DNA of 64,000 nucleotides from DATFDN01 sp963818885 (GTDB lineage Bacteria; Pseudomonadota; Alphaproteobacteria; Acetobacterales; Acetobacteraceae): contig CAWFTP010000002.1 in NCBI GenBank assembly GCA_963818885.1, positions 1 through 64,000 of the forward strand. Reading direction: 5' to 3'. Both the position numbers and the translations under genes were made by a program. Each line of letters opens with the position of its first letter. Within the stretch, counting starts at the first letter, position 1. Shown piece by piece: positions 54,071-62,951 of this stretch. The notes under the pieces are model-generated. The model saw only the letters and a list, made by a program, of their open reading frames with translations, ran no database searches and was not told the origin of the DNA.

Positions 54071-54808
54071 CTAGGCCCAGCGCTGGGGCCGCAGCCCGGC
54101 GTGAAACCAGGTGATCAGGGAATAGATGTCGAAGATCGGCCGATCGAGCGCCTCGCGCAGTGCCGCCGCGTAAGGCGGCATGTTGGTGCATTCGAGCACG
54201 ATCGCGCCGACCTCGGGATGGCGGGCGAGCAGGTCGCGGCCGGCGTCCAGGATGTCCTGCTCGGCCGCCGCGACGTCCATGTCCGGCAACTCGGCCTTGA
54301 TCAGCACGCGGAAGAACTCGCGCCCGTTCTCCGTCCCGGCAAGCGGTACGTCCTCGGGCACGCCGGCGGCTTCGAGATGTGCTCGCGTGAGCGAGGCGCG
54401 GCTGACGGTGATCACGCCAACTCGCCGGCCGGGGGGAAGCATGGCCTGAATCCAGGGGACCTGCATCAGCGATGAGGTGGCGACCGGCACCCCGACATGC
54501 GCAGCGATATCGCGCTGAAACAGGGAGAGAAAGCCGCAGGTGGTGGTGATCGCCTCGGCGCCCTGCGCCACCAGTTCGGCGGCGGCATCGAGGAAGGCGG
54601 GCAGGAGCCCGGCAGCGCCATGCAGCACCACGCGTTCCGGGCTCGCGCCCGGCACTATGCGGTAGAGGACGGGAAACGGCCAGGTCGTCGCATTGCCGAT
54701 GTCGCCGGGAATGCGCGGGAAGCGCGCATCGAGCATCAGGATGCCGAGCGGGGCGCCGTAGATCGCCTGGCCGCCTCGGGCGATCCGCGGGGACGCAGCC
54801 CCCATCAT
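54071..54808 (-). CDS. Aspartate/glutamate racemase family protein
   Basis: About 245 residues. The first catalytic Cys is in EAITTTCGFLSLFQRDIAA and the second in IVLECTNMPPYAAALREAL, the two-Cys pattern of Asp/Glu/hydantoin racemases. The N-terminus (QAIYGAPLGILMLDARFPRI) is typical of uncharacterised members. The ATG at 54808 overlaps the stop of the upstream SBP gene (ATGA), so it probably modifies the transported ligand; the ligand is not known. Confidence 0.85.
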   Translation of the reverse strand: MMGAASPRIARGGQAIYGAPLGILMLDARFPRIPGDIGNATTWPFPVLYRIVPGASPERVVLHGAAGLLPAFLDAAAELVAQGAEAITTTCGFLSLFQRDIAAHVGVPVATSSLMQVPWIQAMLPPGRRVGVITVSRASLTRAHLEAAGVPEDVPLAGTENGREFFRVLIKAELPDMDVAAAEQDILDAGRDLLARHPEVGAIVLECTNMPPYAAALREALDRPIFDIYSLITWFHAGLRPQRWA

Positions 54809-56382
54809 GTGCGGCGAATGTTCCAGAACACCGGGCTGCCCCTGAGGACGCCGGTGAGGTTCGCCTGGAACGCGGTCGGCGCAAAATACTGGCCGAGCGG
54901 GATGTAGGGCACATCCTGGAACGCCTGGAGCTGCATCTCCACACAGAGCTTCTTCTGCGCGGCCAGGCCAGGCGCGCGAAGCCATTCGTCACGCAATTCC
55001 TCGATCCTCGGGCTGGTCGGCCAGCCGACGGTCGCCTGCTGCCCGTTACCGCGCAGGAAGACATGGCCGACCGGGTTGGCCTGGTCGATGCCTGCCCAGG
55101 ACGTGTGATAGATGCTCCAGCCGCCCTTATCGACCGGGTCCTTCTTGGCCCGGCGCTGCACCAGCGTCGCCCAGTCCATCGCCTGGTAGTCGACGTTGAC
55201 GCCGAGCTTCCTCAGCGTATCGGTGGTGATGTCGGCGAGCGCCTTGGCGCTGGCGATGTCGGTGGGCGCGAGAATGACGACCTTCTCGCCCTTGTAGCCG
55301 GCCGCCGCGAGCTCGGCCTTGACCTTGGGGAGGTCGCGCGGGCTGGTGAGTGCCTCCATCCCCGCGTCGTTCGCCATCGGCGTGCCGGGGCAGAAATAGC
55401 CGCACTGGTCGTTCCACATGGACCGGTCCGTGCCGACCATGCCGATCATGTATTCCGACTGCTTGACGGCGCCGATGATGGCGCGGCGGATCGCGCCGTT
55501 ATCGAACGGCGGCTGGAGCTGGTTGAACCGCATCGTCGCGATCAGGCCGGTCGGGTCGTTGTTGCGGACCGTAAGGCTCTTGGCGGCGCGTAGCACGCCG
55601 AGCAGGTCGGCGTCAGGGGTGAGCCACCAATCCATCTCGCCCCTCTGCATCGCGGATGCGACCGTGCTCGGGTCGGGGAGGATGTGCCATTCGACCCGGT
55701 CCATGTAGGCGATCTTCGGCCCGGCGGTGCCGTCCGGCGTTCCCGACGGGCGCGGCACGTAGCCGGCGAACTTCTCGTAGACAACCTGCGAGCCGGCGAC
55801 GTGCTCGTCGGCCTTGAAGCGATACGGCCCGCTGCCGACCATCTCGGTCACCGCTTTGTACGGGTCGGTCGAGGCCAGGCGCTCGGGCATGATCACGCAG
55901 ATGCTGGGGGGCGTCTTGCCGAGCGCGTCGGGCAGCAGCGGGAAAGGGTATTTCAGGCGGAAAACGATCGTCTTGTCGTCCGGCGCGCTGATCTCGTCGC
56001 TCGACGCGATCACCGCCTGGCCATAGGAATCGCGCGCGCCCCAGCGCTTGATGCTGGCGACGCAATCGCGCGCCAGCACCGGCGAGCCGTCGTGGAACTT
56101 GAGGCCGGAGCGCAGGGTCAGCGTGGCGCGCTTGCCGTCCTCCTCCACCTGGTAGCCGTCGACCATCTGCGGCTGCGCCTTGTAGCTGGAGTCCGTGCCG
56201 AACAGCGTGTCGAACACCAGGAAGCCGTGGTCGCGGGTCTGGTATGAGGTGGTCCAGATCGGATCGAGCACGGCGAGGTCGGCTTGCGGCACGACCCGGA
56301 GAACCTGAGAGGGTGCGGCTCGTCCGATCGCCGGCATCGCCAGAAGGGATCCGCTTGCAGCAAGAAATGTACGGCGGCGCAT
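54805..56382 (-). CDS. Dipeptide-type ABC substrate-binding protein (SBP_bac_5)
   Basis: A 525-residue periplasmic binding protein with an export signal (MRRRTFLAASGSLLAMPAIG). LRSGLKFHDGSPVLARDCVA is the family motif; VGSGPYRFKADEHVAGSQVV and NDPTGLIATMRFNQLQPPFD follow. It has the glutathione/dipeptide-type fold. Permease and ATPase genes are not in the window on this side; instead it is coupled to the racemase gene by ATGA. The import system is either incomplete or encoded elsewhere. Confidence 0.92.
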   Translation of the reverse strand: MRRRTFLAASGSLLAMPAIGRAAPSQVLRVVPQADLAVLDPIWTTSYQTRDHGFLVFDTLFGTDSSYKAQPQMVDGYQVEEDGKRATLTLRSGLKFHDGSPVLARDCVASIKRWGARDSYGQAVIASSDEISAPDDKTIVFRLKYPFPLLPDALGKTPPSICVIMPERLASTDPYKAVTEMVGSGPYRFKADEHVAGSQVVYEKFAGYVPRPSGTPDGTAGPKIAYMDRVEWHILPDPSTVASAMQRGEMDWWLTPDADLLGVLRAAKSLTVRNNDPTGLIATMRFNQLQPPFDNGAIRRAIIGAVKQSEYMIGMVGTDRSMWNDQCGYFCPGTPMANDAGMEALTSPRDLPKVKAELAAAGYKGEKVVILAPTDIASAKALADITTDTLRKLGVNVDYQAMDWATLVQRRAKKDPVDKGGWSIYHTSWAGIDQANPVGHVFLRGNGQQATVGWPTSPRIEELRDEWLRAPGLAAQKKLCVEMQLQAFQDVPYIPLGQYFAPTAFQANLTGVLRGSPVFWNIRRT

Positions 56383-56444
56383 GGTAGGCTCCCCAACCCC
56401 TTTTGCGGCGGAGCCTAGCGCCGCGCGACCGGCGGGGGAACCGC

Positions 56445-56777
56445 TCAGGTCAGGCGGGCGACAAGCTCAACCGGATCGGCCCCGGTGGCGACAAGAAGCA
56501 CCTCCCCCGGGTTGCTGCCCTGCACGACGGCGATGGCGCGCTTCGGGCAGATGGCGAGGCAGTTGACCGAAATAACTCGCACATCCTTGCGCCCGGCAGA
56601 CTTGAGGGCGAATCGCAGGACGCGGCGCAGCTTGCTCCGTCCGTTCGGACCGAAACCGCCCTTCGCCCGTTTAGTGCATTTGCGGCAGACGAGGACGACC
56701 TCCCGCCAGGGGCGGGAGATCGACCGCTGGCGGGGGCGCACGCGCGGGCTAGACCGCTCGCCGCCCGAAGAGCGCAT
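56445..56777 (-). CDS. Thioredoxin-like (2Fe-2S) ferredoxin domain protein
   Basis: 110 residues. The core REVVLVCRKCTKRAKGGFG, then LRFALKSAGRKDVRVISVNC with LAICPKRAIAVVQGSN, has four cysteines in a CxxC...CxxxC arrangement like thioredoxin-like ferredoxins. The N-terminal 30 residues overlap the glsB gene by 29 nt and look non-conserved, so the true start may be internal; the first ATG is kept. Function unknown, possibly electron transfer or metal handling. Confidence 0.65.
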   Translation of the reverse strand: MRSSGGERSSPRVRPRQRSISRPWREVVLVCRKCTKRAKGGFGPNGRSKLRRVLRFALKSAGRKDVRVISVNCLAICPKRAIAVVQGSNPGEVLLVATGADPVELVARLT

Positions 56778-57006
56778 GGTAGATGACGAGCAGCACGATC
56801 GCCCCGATCACCGCGACGAGCAGGCTCCATAGGTTGAACCCGGTGACGCCGACGCCGCCGAATGCATTGAAGATGAAGCCGCCGATGATCGCGCCGACGA
56901 TCCCAAGCACGATGTCGAGGATGACGCCCGACCCTTCCTTGTTGACGATCTTGCTCGCGATCCAGCCCGCGATCAGCCCTAGGATTATCCACGCGATCCA
57001 GCCCAT
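56749..57006 (-). CDS. GlsB/YeaQ/YmgE family membrane protein
   Basis: 85 residues with three hydrophobic segments: MGWIAWIILGLIAGWIAS, LDIVLGIVGAIIGGFIFNAF, and LWSLLVAVIGAIVLLVIYHA. The GxxxG-rich pattern and IVNKEGSGVILD loop are typical of transglycosylase-associated (GlsB) stress proteins of unknown function. The ATG at 57006 has AGGGAGA. A small GCACCA/TGGTGC hairpin lies upstream near 57052. Confidence 0.92.
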   Translation of the reverse strand: MGWIAWIILGLIAGWIASKIVNKEGSGVILDIVLGIVGAIIGGFIFNAFGGVGVTGFNLWSLLVAVIGAIVLLVIYHALFGRRAV

Positions 57007-57090
57007 CGTGTTGTCTCCCTAGACATGATGCCGGGAAGGAGCGCCCGACGCGCACCATCCTGGTGCATTCGCGGGCAATTTGAAACCGTG

Positions 57091-58321
57091 TCAGTGTGCG
57101 CTGGTGGCGGCCTGTACCGCGCCGCGCACCACGGCCACCTTCCCGGAGGACACCTCGGCGGCCTGGTTGCCCCAGGCGCTGCGCACGTAGCTCGCGACCG
57201 CCGCCACCTCGGCGTCGGATAGCTGCCACCCAAAGGACGGCATGGAGACCGGCGTCGGGTGCGCCTCGGTGGCCAGTGCCTGGCCGCCGTTCAGGATCAG
57301 GCGGATCAGCGTCGTCGGGTCGCGCGACTGGACGATCCCGCTGCCGGCAAGCGCGGGGAACATCGCGGGCACGCCCTGGCCACGGCTCTGGTGGCAGGCC
57401 GAGCACCTGTCGACGATAGATCGCCTGTCCGGCATCGGCCACATTCGCCGGCGGGGCCGAAGGCTTCCGACGGCTTTGGTCCGGTGACTGCCTTCAGGTA
57501 CACCGCGACCGCCTTGAGGTCGGCGTCGGTCAGGTGAGAGGTCGAGTCCTGGACCACCTGCGCCATCGGACCATAGGCCACGGCCTTCGCGGTTCGGCCG
57601 GTCTTGAGGAAGCTGACGATGTCGTCCTCCGTCCAGTCGCCGAGGCCGTTGCGCGAGTTATCGGTGAGGTTGGGGGCGAACCAGTTATCCAGCACGCCGC
57701 CCTGATAGGCCTGGCGCGTCTTCGCGGCGCCCATCAGATTGGTCGGCGTGTGGCAGGCGCCGCAATGGCCGAGGCCCTCCACGAGATAGGCGCCGCGGTT
57801 CCATTCGGCGCTCTTGGCGGGATCGGGCTTGAAGACGCCGGACGTGAAGAACAGCCAGTTCCAGGCTCCTTTGGCGATGCCGAGCGTCAGCGGGAAGGGC
57901 AATTTGTTGGGCGGCGGGCGCATCTTCACCGGCGGCAAGCGTGCGCAGATAGGCGTAGATCGCGCGCGATGTCCTGATCGGTGACCTTGGTGAACCAGGG
58001 ATAAGGGAAGGCCGGGTACAGGCGGCTGCCGTCGGCCGAGCGGCCGTGGCGCATGGCGCGCTCGAACTGCGCCAAGGTCCAGGCGCCGATTCCCGTCTCC
58101 GGGTCGGAGGAGATGTTGGACGAGTAGATCGTGCCGAACGGCGTGCGCAGCGGCACGCCGCCCGACATGGTCTGCGCGCCCTCCGGCACGTGGCACGCCT
58201 TGCAGTCGCCGGCGGCGACCAGATAGCGGCCTTCGGCGATCTGCGCGAAGGAGCCTTGCTCGGCGCGCGCCTTCACCGCGAGCCCAAGCAGCAGGCAGGC
58301 GGCGAGCGCCGCGAGCCTCAT
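57091..58321 (-). pseudogene. Triheme cytochrome c subunit of a membrane dehydrogenase, frameshifted
   Basis: This is the cytochrome subunit of gluconate/alcohol/sorbitol-type dehydrogenases, passing electrons to quinone. A signal peptide (MRLAALAACLLLGLAVKARA) is followed by three CxxCH heme sites: GDCKACHVPEG, GHCGACHTPTNL and RCSACHQSRGQG. NRGAYLVEGLGHCGACHT and APNLTDNSRNGLGDWTEDDI are typical. The frame breaks near 57965, 57940 and 57440 (at least three sites, mostly one extra base). The start overlaps the stop of the GMC subunit (ATGA). Confidence 0.85.
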
Positions 58322-60094
58322 GCCTGCACCAGCGGACCGGGCGATTTCAGATATTGGGTGCGGATCGCATTCGCCGCCCAATAGGTCAGCGCGCCGACCG
58401 TAGCCGGTCGGGTTGTAGCCGCTGTTGTGCGGGAAGGCGCTGGCGCCGACCACGAACAGGTTCGGGACGTCCCAGTGCTGCAGATACCGGTTGACCACGC
58501 TTTCGGACGGATTGGCGCCCATGATGGCGCCGCCGGTATTGTGCGTGCGTCTGGTAGGGGACGATGTCGTAATGCGGGCCGCGCTTGGTCTGCTTGATCG
58601 AGACGCGGCTTCATCGCTTGCGCGAGCTCGACCATCTTGCCCATCTCGAAGTCCTGCATCTTGAGCTCGTTGTCGCGGAAGTCGAACGTCATCCGCATCA
58701 GCGGCTTGCCATAGATGTCGCGATAGGTGGGATCGAGATCGAGGCAGTTCTGCCGGTTGGGCATCACTGCCCCCATCAGTCGCGATGCTCATCGACGTCA
58801 GGTAGTTCTTGATCAGCGCCTGCTTCCATTTGGCGCCCCATTTCGGCGTGCCTTCGGGCACCAGCTCGGTCTCGATCGGACGGCCGTTGGTGATGTAGGC
58901 GCCGATATAGCCACCGTGCAGGAAGCCGAGGCCGGTATGGTCGAAATTGTCGCCGTTCCAGTCATCGACGATCATGCCCGAGCGCGCCGGCGCCGACGAA
59001 CGGGTTGAGGATCTGGTCCTCCTGAGGAATACGTCGACGCGATGGCGTAAGCTGGTAGCCGTAGTTCTTGCCGAGCGTGCCCTTGCCAGTGGCCGGATCG
59101 TACGGCGTGCCGATCCCCGAGGTCAGCAGCAGGTGCACGTTGTTCAGGATGAAGGCGCCGAGCACGATCAGCTCAGCCGGCTGCTCGTATTCTTCACCCT
59201 GGGGGTCGACATAGGTGACGCTGACCGCGCGCTTGCCGGTATTGTCGAGATTGATGCGCAGCACCTCCGACTGCGTCTTCAGGGTGAAGTTCGGCTTGCG
59301 CATCAGCACCGGCAGGATGGTCGTCTGCGCGCAGGCCTTGGAGTAGTTGCCGCAGGCGTATTTCTCGCAAAACCCGCAATAGGTGCAGGGGCCGAGCTGC
59401 ACGCCGAGCGGGTTGGTGTAGGCGCGCGACATGTTGGCGGATGGCGCCGGGAAACGGCTGCGCGCCGACCGTCTTGGCGGCATCGCGCGAACAGCAGCGT
59501 GCCGGTGACCTGCTTCATCGGCGGGTTCGGATAGGGCTCGGACCGCGGCCCCTCGAACGGGTTGCCGCCCTCGATCTTCTGGCCCTTGAGGTTGCCGGCC
59601 TGGCCGGAGATGCCGGCGATGTATTCGAACCTGTTGTAGTAGGGCTCTAGCTCCTGGTAGGTGACGCCCCAGTCCTGCAGCGGCATGTCGGGGGGGATCG
59701 CCTGGCGCGCCGTAGCGGGCGGTCGTCTGGCTGCGGATCTCGAAATCATAGGGCAGGAAACGGAACACCTGGCCGTTCCAGTGGATGCCCGAGCCGCCGA
59801 CGCCGGTGCCGGGCAGGAAGGAGCCCAGCTCGCGCATCGGCAGCGCGGTCTCGTTCGGGTTGTTGCGGAAGGTCAGGGTCTGGCGCGCCGGCTCCTCGAA
59901 CAGATGGTCGCGATAGCGGTAGCGCAGCTCGTCCTGGATGAAGGCCGGCGAGAAATCGGTCGGCGTGTCGCGCCAGTTGCCGCGTTCGAGCGCGAGCACA
60001 TTGAGGCCGGCGTCCGTCAGCTCCTGGCAGATGATCGCGCCGGTCCAGCCGAAGCCGATCATGAGCGCATCGACGGGGGAAGCTTGCGCGCCAT
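58318..60094 (-). pseudogene. GMC-type FAD dehydrogenase, large subunit, multiply frameshifted
   Basis: The catalytic flavoprotein of a gluconate/sorbitol/fructose-type dehydrogenase. FAD-binding parts are MIGFGWTGAIICQELTDAGL and GTGVGGSGIHWNGQVFRFLP; a cysteine-rich CTYCGFCEKYACGNYSKAC resembles the family 3Fe-4S-like site; the C-terminal active-site region is VVGASAFPHNSGYNPTGY. The order is complete but at least six frame changes occur (near 60070, 59700, 59450, 59010, 58780, 58600 and 58400). As written it is inactive. Subunit 3 lies upstream (TGATG) and cytochrome c downstream (ATGA). Confidence 0.85.
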
Positions 60095-60845
60095 CAGCTC
60101 TTCGGCGTCCAGCCGGGGCGGCCCATGATGCCGGTGGGCGGCAAGTTGTAGCGCACGCCGCGCTTGTCGACCCAGTCGGTGTAGTCGTAGCGCGCGCCGG
60201 GGAAGCCCAGCATCTTCCAGCCGGCCATATCCTTGTTGCCGCCGTAGATCGGATCGGAGAACAGGCCCTCCTTGGTGTTCTGCAGCAGGAGCTTGAAGAA
60301 CGTCTTGGCGTCGGCGCCCTGGAGGTCGAGCTTGCCGTCCTCCATCGCGCTCAGCAGCGCGTCCTGCTGATCGGGCGGAGAGCGGCGAAGGTCTTGCCGC
60401 CTTGGGTTGATTTCACATGCTCATCGATCGCCTTGATCGCGGCGCGGTACATGGCGGCCGGAGCGAGCCGGGACTGGAAGCCCTGGGTCGGCGTGCCCTT
60501 TGGCCATGGCCCTTGCATGTACCAGCGCGCGCCTCGCCCGTAGGGGCCGACAAGCTGGTGGTCGATGAACAGCGGGACGCGAAGGTCCTTCGCGCCGGGG
60601 CCGAGCTCATCCTTGGGGAACAGCCGCTCGGTCGCGGCCTCGATGAAAGCGCGCTCGTCGGCGGTGAAGAACAGGTAGGCGTCGCCGCGCACCGGGTTGG
60701 GGACGTCGGCCTCATGGGGCAGCCAGGGGATGCTGCCTTGGATGGTACGCGCCTCGGTCGGGCCGAGCGCGCCGGTCGCCGCCGTCGCCCCGACGGCGGC
60801 CCCCGCGGTCAGGAAATGGCGGCGGCCGAGGCGGGTGTCTGGCAT
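60094..60845 (-). pseudogene. Gluconate 2-dehydrogenase subunit 3 family, frameshifted
   Basis: The small Tat-exported subunit that carries the flavoprotein across the membrane. Twin-arginine signal: LGRRHFLTAGAAVGATAATG. DAYLFFTADERAFIEAATER and FIDHQLVGPYGRGARWYMQG are family motifs. Near 60365 the frame shifts after GGKTFAAL; the C-terminus LDLQGADAKTFFKLLLQNTK and GNKDMAGWKMLGFPGARYDY continues in the next frame to 60094. It heads the operon with the GMC and cytochrome subunits. Confidence 0.85.
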
Positions 60846-60950
60846 GGGCGTTCCCTCGCGTTTGCCGCAGAGTTTGCCCGGCGCGGCGGCGAATGCCAGA
60901 CCGCTGGCGCAACAGTGATGGAGGTTTGCCCGAGATCATCCCATCGGTAC

Positions 60951-61187
60951 TCATCCCATCGGTACGAGCACCGGATGGTTGCGCCCTTCCCCGCCGACGC
61001 AAAGCACACGGGCACCTTCGGCGCCGGAGACCATCATGATGTCACCGCTCGCGAACATGGACGCCTCGTCCTCGAAGAAGCCGGGCGCGGTGACGGCGTC
61101 GAGCCGGTCGGCGCCGGCCTTGTAATGCCAGAGGGTGAAGCCGTTGGCATAGGCGAGGACGGAAAGGCCGCGGGTGGAGAACGCCAT
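60951..61187 (-). CDS. Small conserved hypothetical protein
   Basis: 78 residues: MAFSTRGLSVLAYANGFTLW, HYKAGADRLDAVTAPGFFED, SGDIMMVSGAEGARVLCVGG. The pattern suggests a small beta-rich domain. I recognise similar proteins only as hypothetical or phage-associated. ATG 61187 follows GAAGGACC at a good distance. A terminator-like hairpin lies in its leader at 61210-61234. Confidence 0.6.
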   Translation of the reverse strand: MAFSTRGLSVLAYANGFTLWHYKAGADRLDAVTAPGFFEDEASMFASGDIMMVSGAEGARVLCVGGEGRNHPVLVPMG

Positions 61188-61200
61188 GACAGGTCCTTCA

Positions 61201-61234
61201 AACGAGAAAAGCCGCCGCCCGGAGGGCGACGGCT
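61201..61234 (-). terminator. Terminator-like hairpin in a leader
   Basis: AGCCGCCGCCC (61210-61220) and GGGCGACGGCT (61224-61234) pair with one mismatch and a 3-nt loop. On the minus strand the stem is followed by TTTTCTCGTT and then, about 15 nt later, the start of the gene at 61187. It may stop transcription coming from the right or act as an attenuator for that gene. Confidence 0.5.
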
Positions 61235-61372
61235 CACGGTGGATCGAGAGAGGGGAACCCGCCAGGCGCACTTCGCCCGACGACGAGAGGGAGATTAGCG
61301 GAAGGTGGGGGCGACTGGCAAGGCTTTTTTTCCCAATTATCCCTTTGGAAAAGCGTTTTCAGCGCATTCTTC

Positions 61373-61401
61373 TTGACTTACGCGGAATTCCGTCCTATAC
61401 G
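61373..61401 (+). promoter_or_regulatory. Sigma-70-type promoter inside the transposon
   Basis: TTGACT (61373-61378), a 17-nt spacer and TATACG (61396-61401) form a near-consensus promoter 41 bp inside the left end. The first ATG downstream opens only a 9-codon frame. The transcript would run across the tRNA-like sequence in antisense and into the passenger ORFs from 61720 onward. Confidence 0.6.
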
Positions 61402-61519
61402 CATGGTCGCCAAGAGGGCTGCCGATTTGTGATGTCGGGGTTTCCAACATTCCGTTGCGGCTGCCCCAGGGCCTGTGCAAATATATGTTGACACGCACCG
61501 GGGCGAACTCGGTGAGGGG

Positions 61520-61592
61520 TGGCAGTCGGATGGAATCGAACCCTCTTGCCCGAGTTTCCAAGGCCCGGCAGAGCACCAGCTCCGACCCCGCC
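61520..61592 (-). tRNA. tRNA-like sequence, possibly degenerate tRNA-Pro (TGG)
   Basis: On the minus strand, 73 nt fold as a tRNA cloverleaf: acceptor start GGCGGGG with T8; a short D arm GAG/CTC with a GG-containing loop; an anticodon arm with loop CTTGGAA (anticodon TGG, Pro); and a T arm with loop TTCGATT. Mismatches occur at acceptor pairs 6-67 and 7-66, one anticodon pair and one T-stem pair. That suggests a decayed or unusual tRNA. CCA is not encoded. No other tRNA is seen in the window. Confidence 0.35.
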
Positions 61593-61719
61593 AGACCGAG
61601 AGGCTAGGCCGCCGCGTGAACGATCAGCCTAGCCCCCTCGGGTCCGCCAGCGAGCCATCCACGACTCCGAAATTGTGGGTGGCTCGCGGCATTTACGATA
61701 GCATGTGTCGCGGAGTTGC

Positions 61720-61941
61720 ATGAAGCCAAAAAGTGAAGAACGCGCAGAATCCGATGCCCTGTCTCCCGAGGAGGCGGAGCGGCGGGCGGCTGAGACGTTG
61801 CGGCGGATGCTGACGAAGCCTCCCGTGGGGAGGTCAAGGGGTGTTCGGCACACCAGTGTACCCCTCCCCGCCGACCGCAGCCCGTGTGATGGGGAGTCAT
61901 CGGGGGTTTGCATGGACGAGGGGCCTGACCTAGGCTCCTAA
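61720..61941 (+). CDS. Small hypothetical passenger protein
   Basis: 73 residues. The N-terminal half (SEERAESDALSPEEAERRAA followed by ETLRRMLTKPP) is a charged helix resembling short conserved proteins of alphaproteobacteria with an EEAERRxxxxLRRML...PP pattern. The C-terminal half is low in recognisable structure and may be out of frame. ATG 61720 has CGGAG upstream. It is the first passenger ORF in the IS1595-type transposon. Confidence 0.5.
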   Translation: MKPKSEERAESDALSPEEAERRAAETLRRMLTKPPVGRSRGVRHTSVPLPADRSPCDGESSGVCMDEGPDLGS

Positions 61942-61965
61942 ATTACGCTGCGGAACACACATCGT

Positions 61966-62301
61966 ATGGACCGTCGGACACTCCCTGAGAATTCTATCGA
62001 GGTAAAGGTGAAGGAGCGTCACGCTGTACCGGGAGAAGTTCCCCCTTACTCCGAACCGATTCCTGTTAGCGAAACCTTCATTGACGGCATCTCTAATGTC
62101 TCCCTGGTAAATGGAGTCCTGAGGCTAACGTTTTTCATTGACCGACCGGGTTTGGACGGTTCTCCGAACCGGGCGATCGTCGCCAGATTAGTGGTCTCTC
62201 CACAGGGCGCGCACGCTATTTCCTCAAGTATGAGTTCAATTCTAGAAAGGATGGTCGCAAGCGGACAGATACCTGCTCTGCCTGGCATAATCGAAAAATG
62301 A
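61966..62301 (+). CDS. Hypothetical passenger protein
   Basis: 111 residues, beta-rich in the middle (ISNVSLVNGVLRLTFFIDRP) with VARLVVSPQGAHAISSSMSS then a helix. The order strand-strand-SP..A helix is faintly like DUF3467, but I do not assign it. GC content is well below that of the flanking genome. It lies 24 nt after the previous ORF inside the transposon. Confidence 0.5.
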   Translation: MDRRTLPENSIEVKVKERHAVPGEVPPYSEPIPVSETFIDGISNVSLVNGVLRLTFFIDRPGLDGSPNRAIVARLVVSPQGAHAISSSMSSILERMVASGQIPALPGIIEK

Positions 62302-62463
62302 ACACTGCTGTCATCAGACCTCCAGCTGGTGCTAATAGCACCATCTACGCCCCTCCATATATTTATACCGAACCACAAGAACTCATATATAGTCACATCC
62401 AATGATAACCAGATATTCTTCTCAATTGCGAGTTCAAAGCAGACCGCGGATAACAGGACGTTC

Positions 62464-62664
62464 ATGCCCGCAATAAACGAGTTTCGTGACCACCTCCTTG
62501 TTTACCCTGGATGGGTAAGACTTAGCGCTGTTACGAGCCTCCTTATAGCTCTGGCTGGATTCGGTTTTGGTGTATTTAGCCCCTTTCAAGCCCTGGGCGC
62601 ATTGTTTCCCATAGGTCTGTTTTTTATTTGGTTGTTGGCGACGGTACCGCCCATCACGAAATAG
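62464..62664 (+). CDS. Small membrane protein, passenger
   Basis: 66 residues with two probable transmembrane segments (VTSLLIALAGFGFGVFSPF and LFPIGLFFIWLLATVPPI). A TTG/GTG-initiated extension upstream is possible but has no support. No family recognised. Codon use and GC content (about half) differ sharply from the host genes. Confidence 0.4.
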   Translation: MPAINEFRDHLLVYPGWVRLSAVTSLLIALAGFGFGVFSPFQALGALFPIGLFFIWLLATVPPITK

Positions 62665-62672
62665 CCTTTCCA

Positions 62673-62897
62673 ATGGATGGCCTATCTGGAGCAATTCTTA
62701 GTCTAGGCCGCCCATATGGACCGCCACTCTTAACAGTCCTGGTTGGATTCTTTGGAGGTTCTTATGCTGGTAAGTTTCCCGATCCTTTTAGGGGCGCCGG
62801 AGCGGTTTGCGCGCTTATAGTTATTGCTACTGGCATCGTATGGCTTGTAATTACCATCGCTATCGTTGGCGTCTCCAATCCAACTAAACGTGGCTAA
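62673..62897 (+). CDS. Small membrane protein, passenger
   Basis: 74 residues with two hydrophobic segments (PLLTVLVGFFGGSYAG and VCALIVIATGIVWLVITIAI). It starts 8 nt after the previous ORF. It is convergent with the transposase gene, whose stop is about 55 nt away. Function unknown; a paired two-protein membrane module is possible. Confidence 0.4.
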   Translation: MDGLSGAILSLGRPYGPPLLTVLVGFFGGSYAGKFPDPFRGAGAVCALIVIATGIVWLVITIAIVGVSNPTKRG

Positions 62898-62951
62898 ACG
62901 GAACCCGTCAATAACCATCTCAAATACGCCCTCGCCATCTGTCTCGGCGTC

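Noticed and set aside
61520..61592. The tRNA-like sequence as the attachment site of an integrated island
   Set aside because: It lies inside the inverted repeats of the IS1595-type element, about 190 bp from the left end, and the target duplication is elsewhere.
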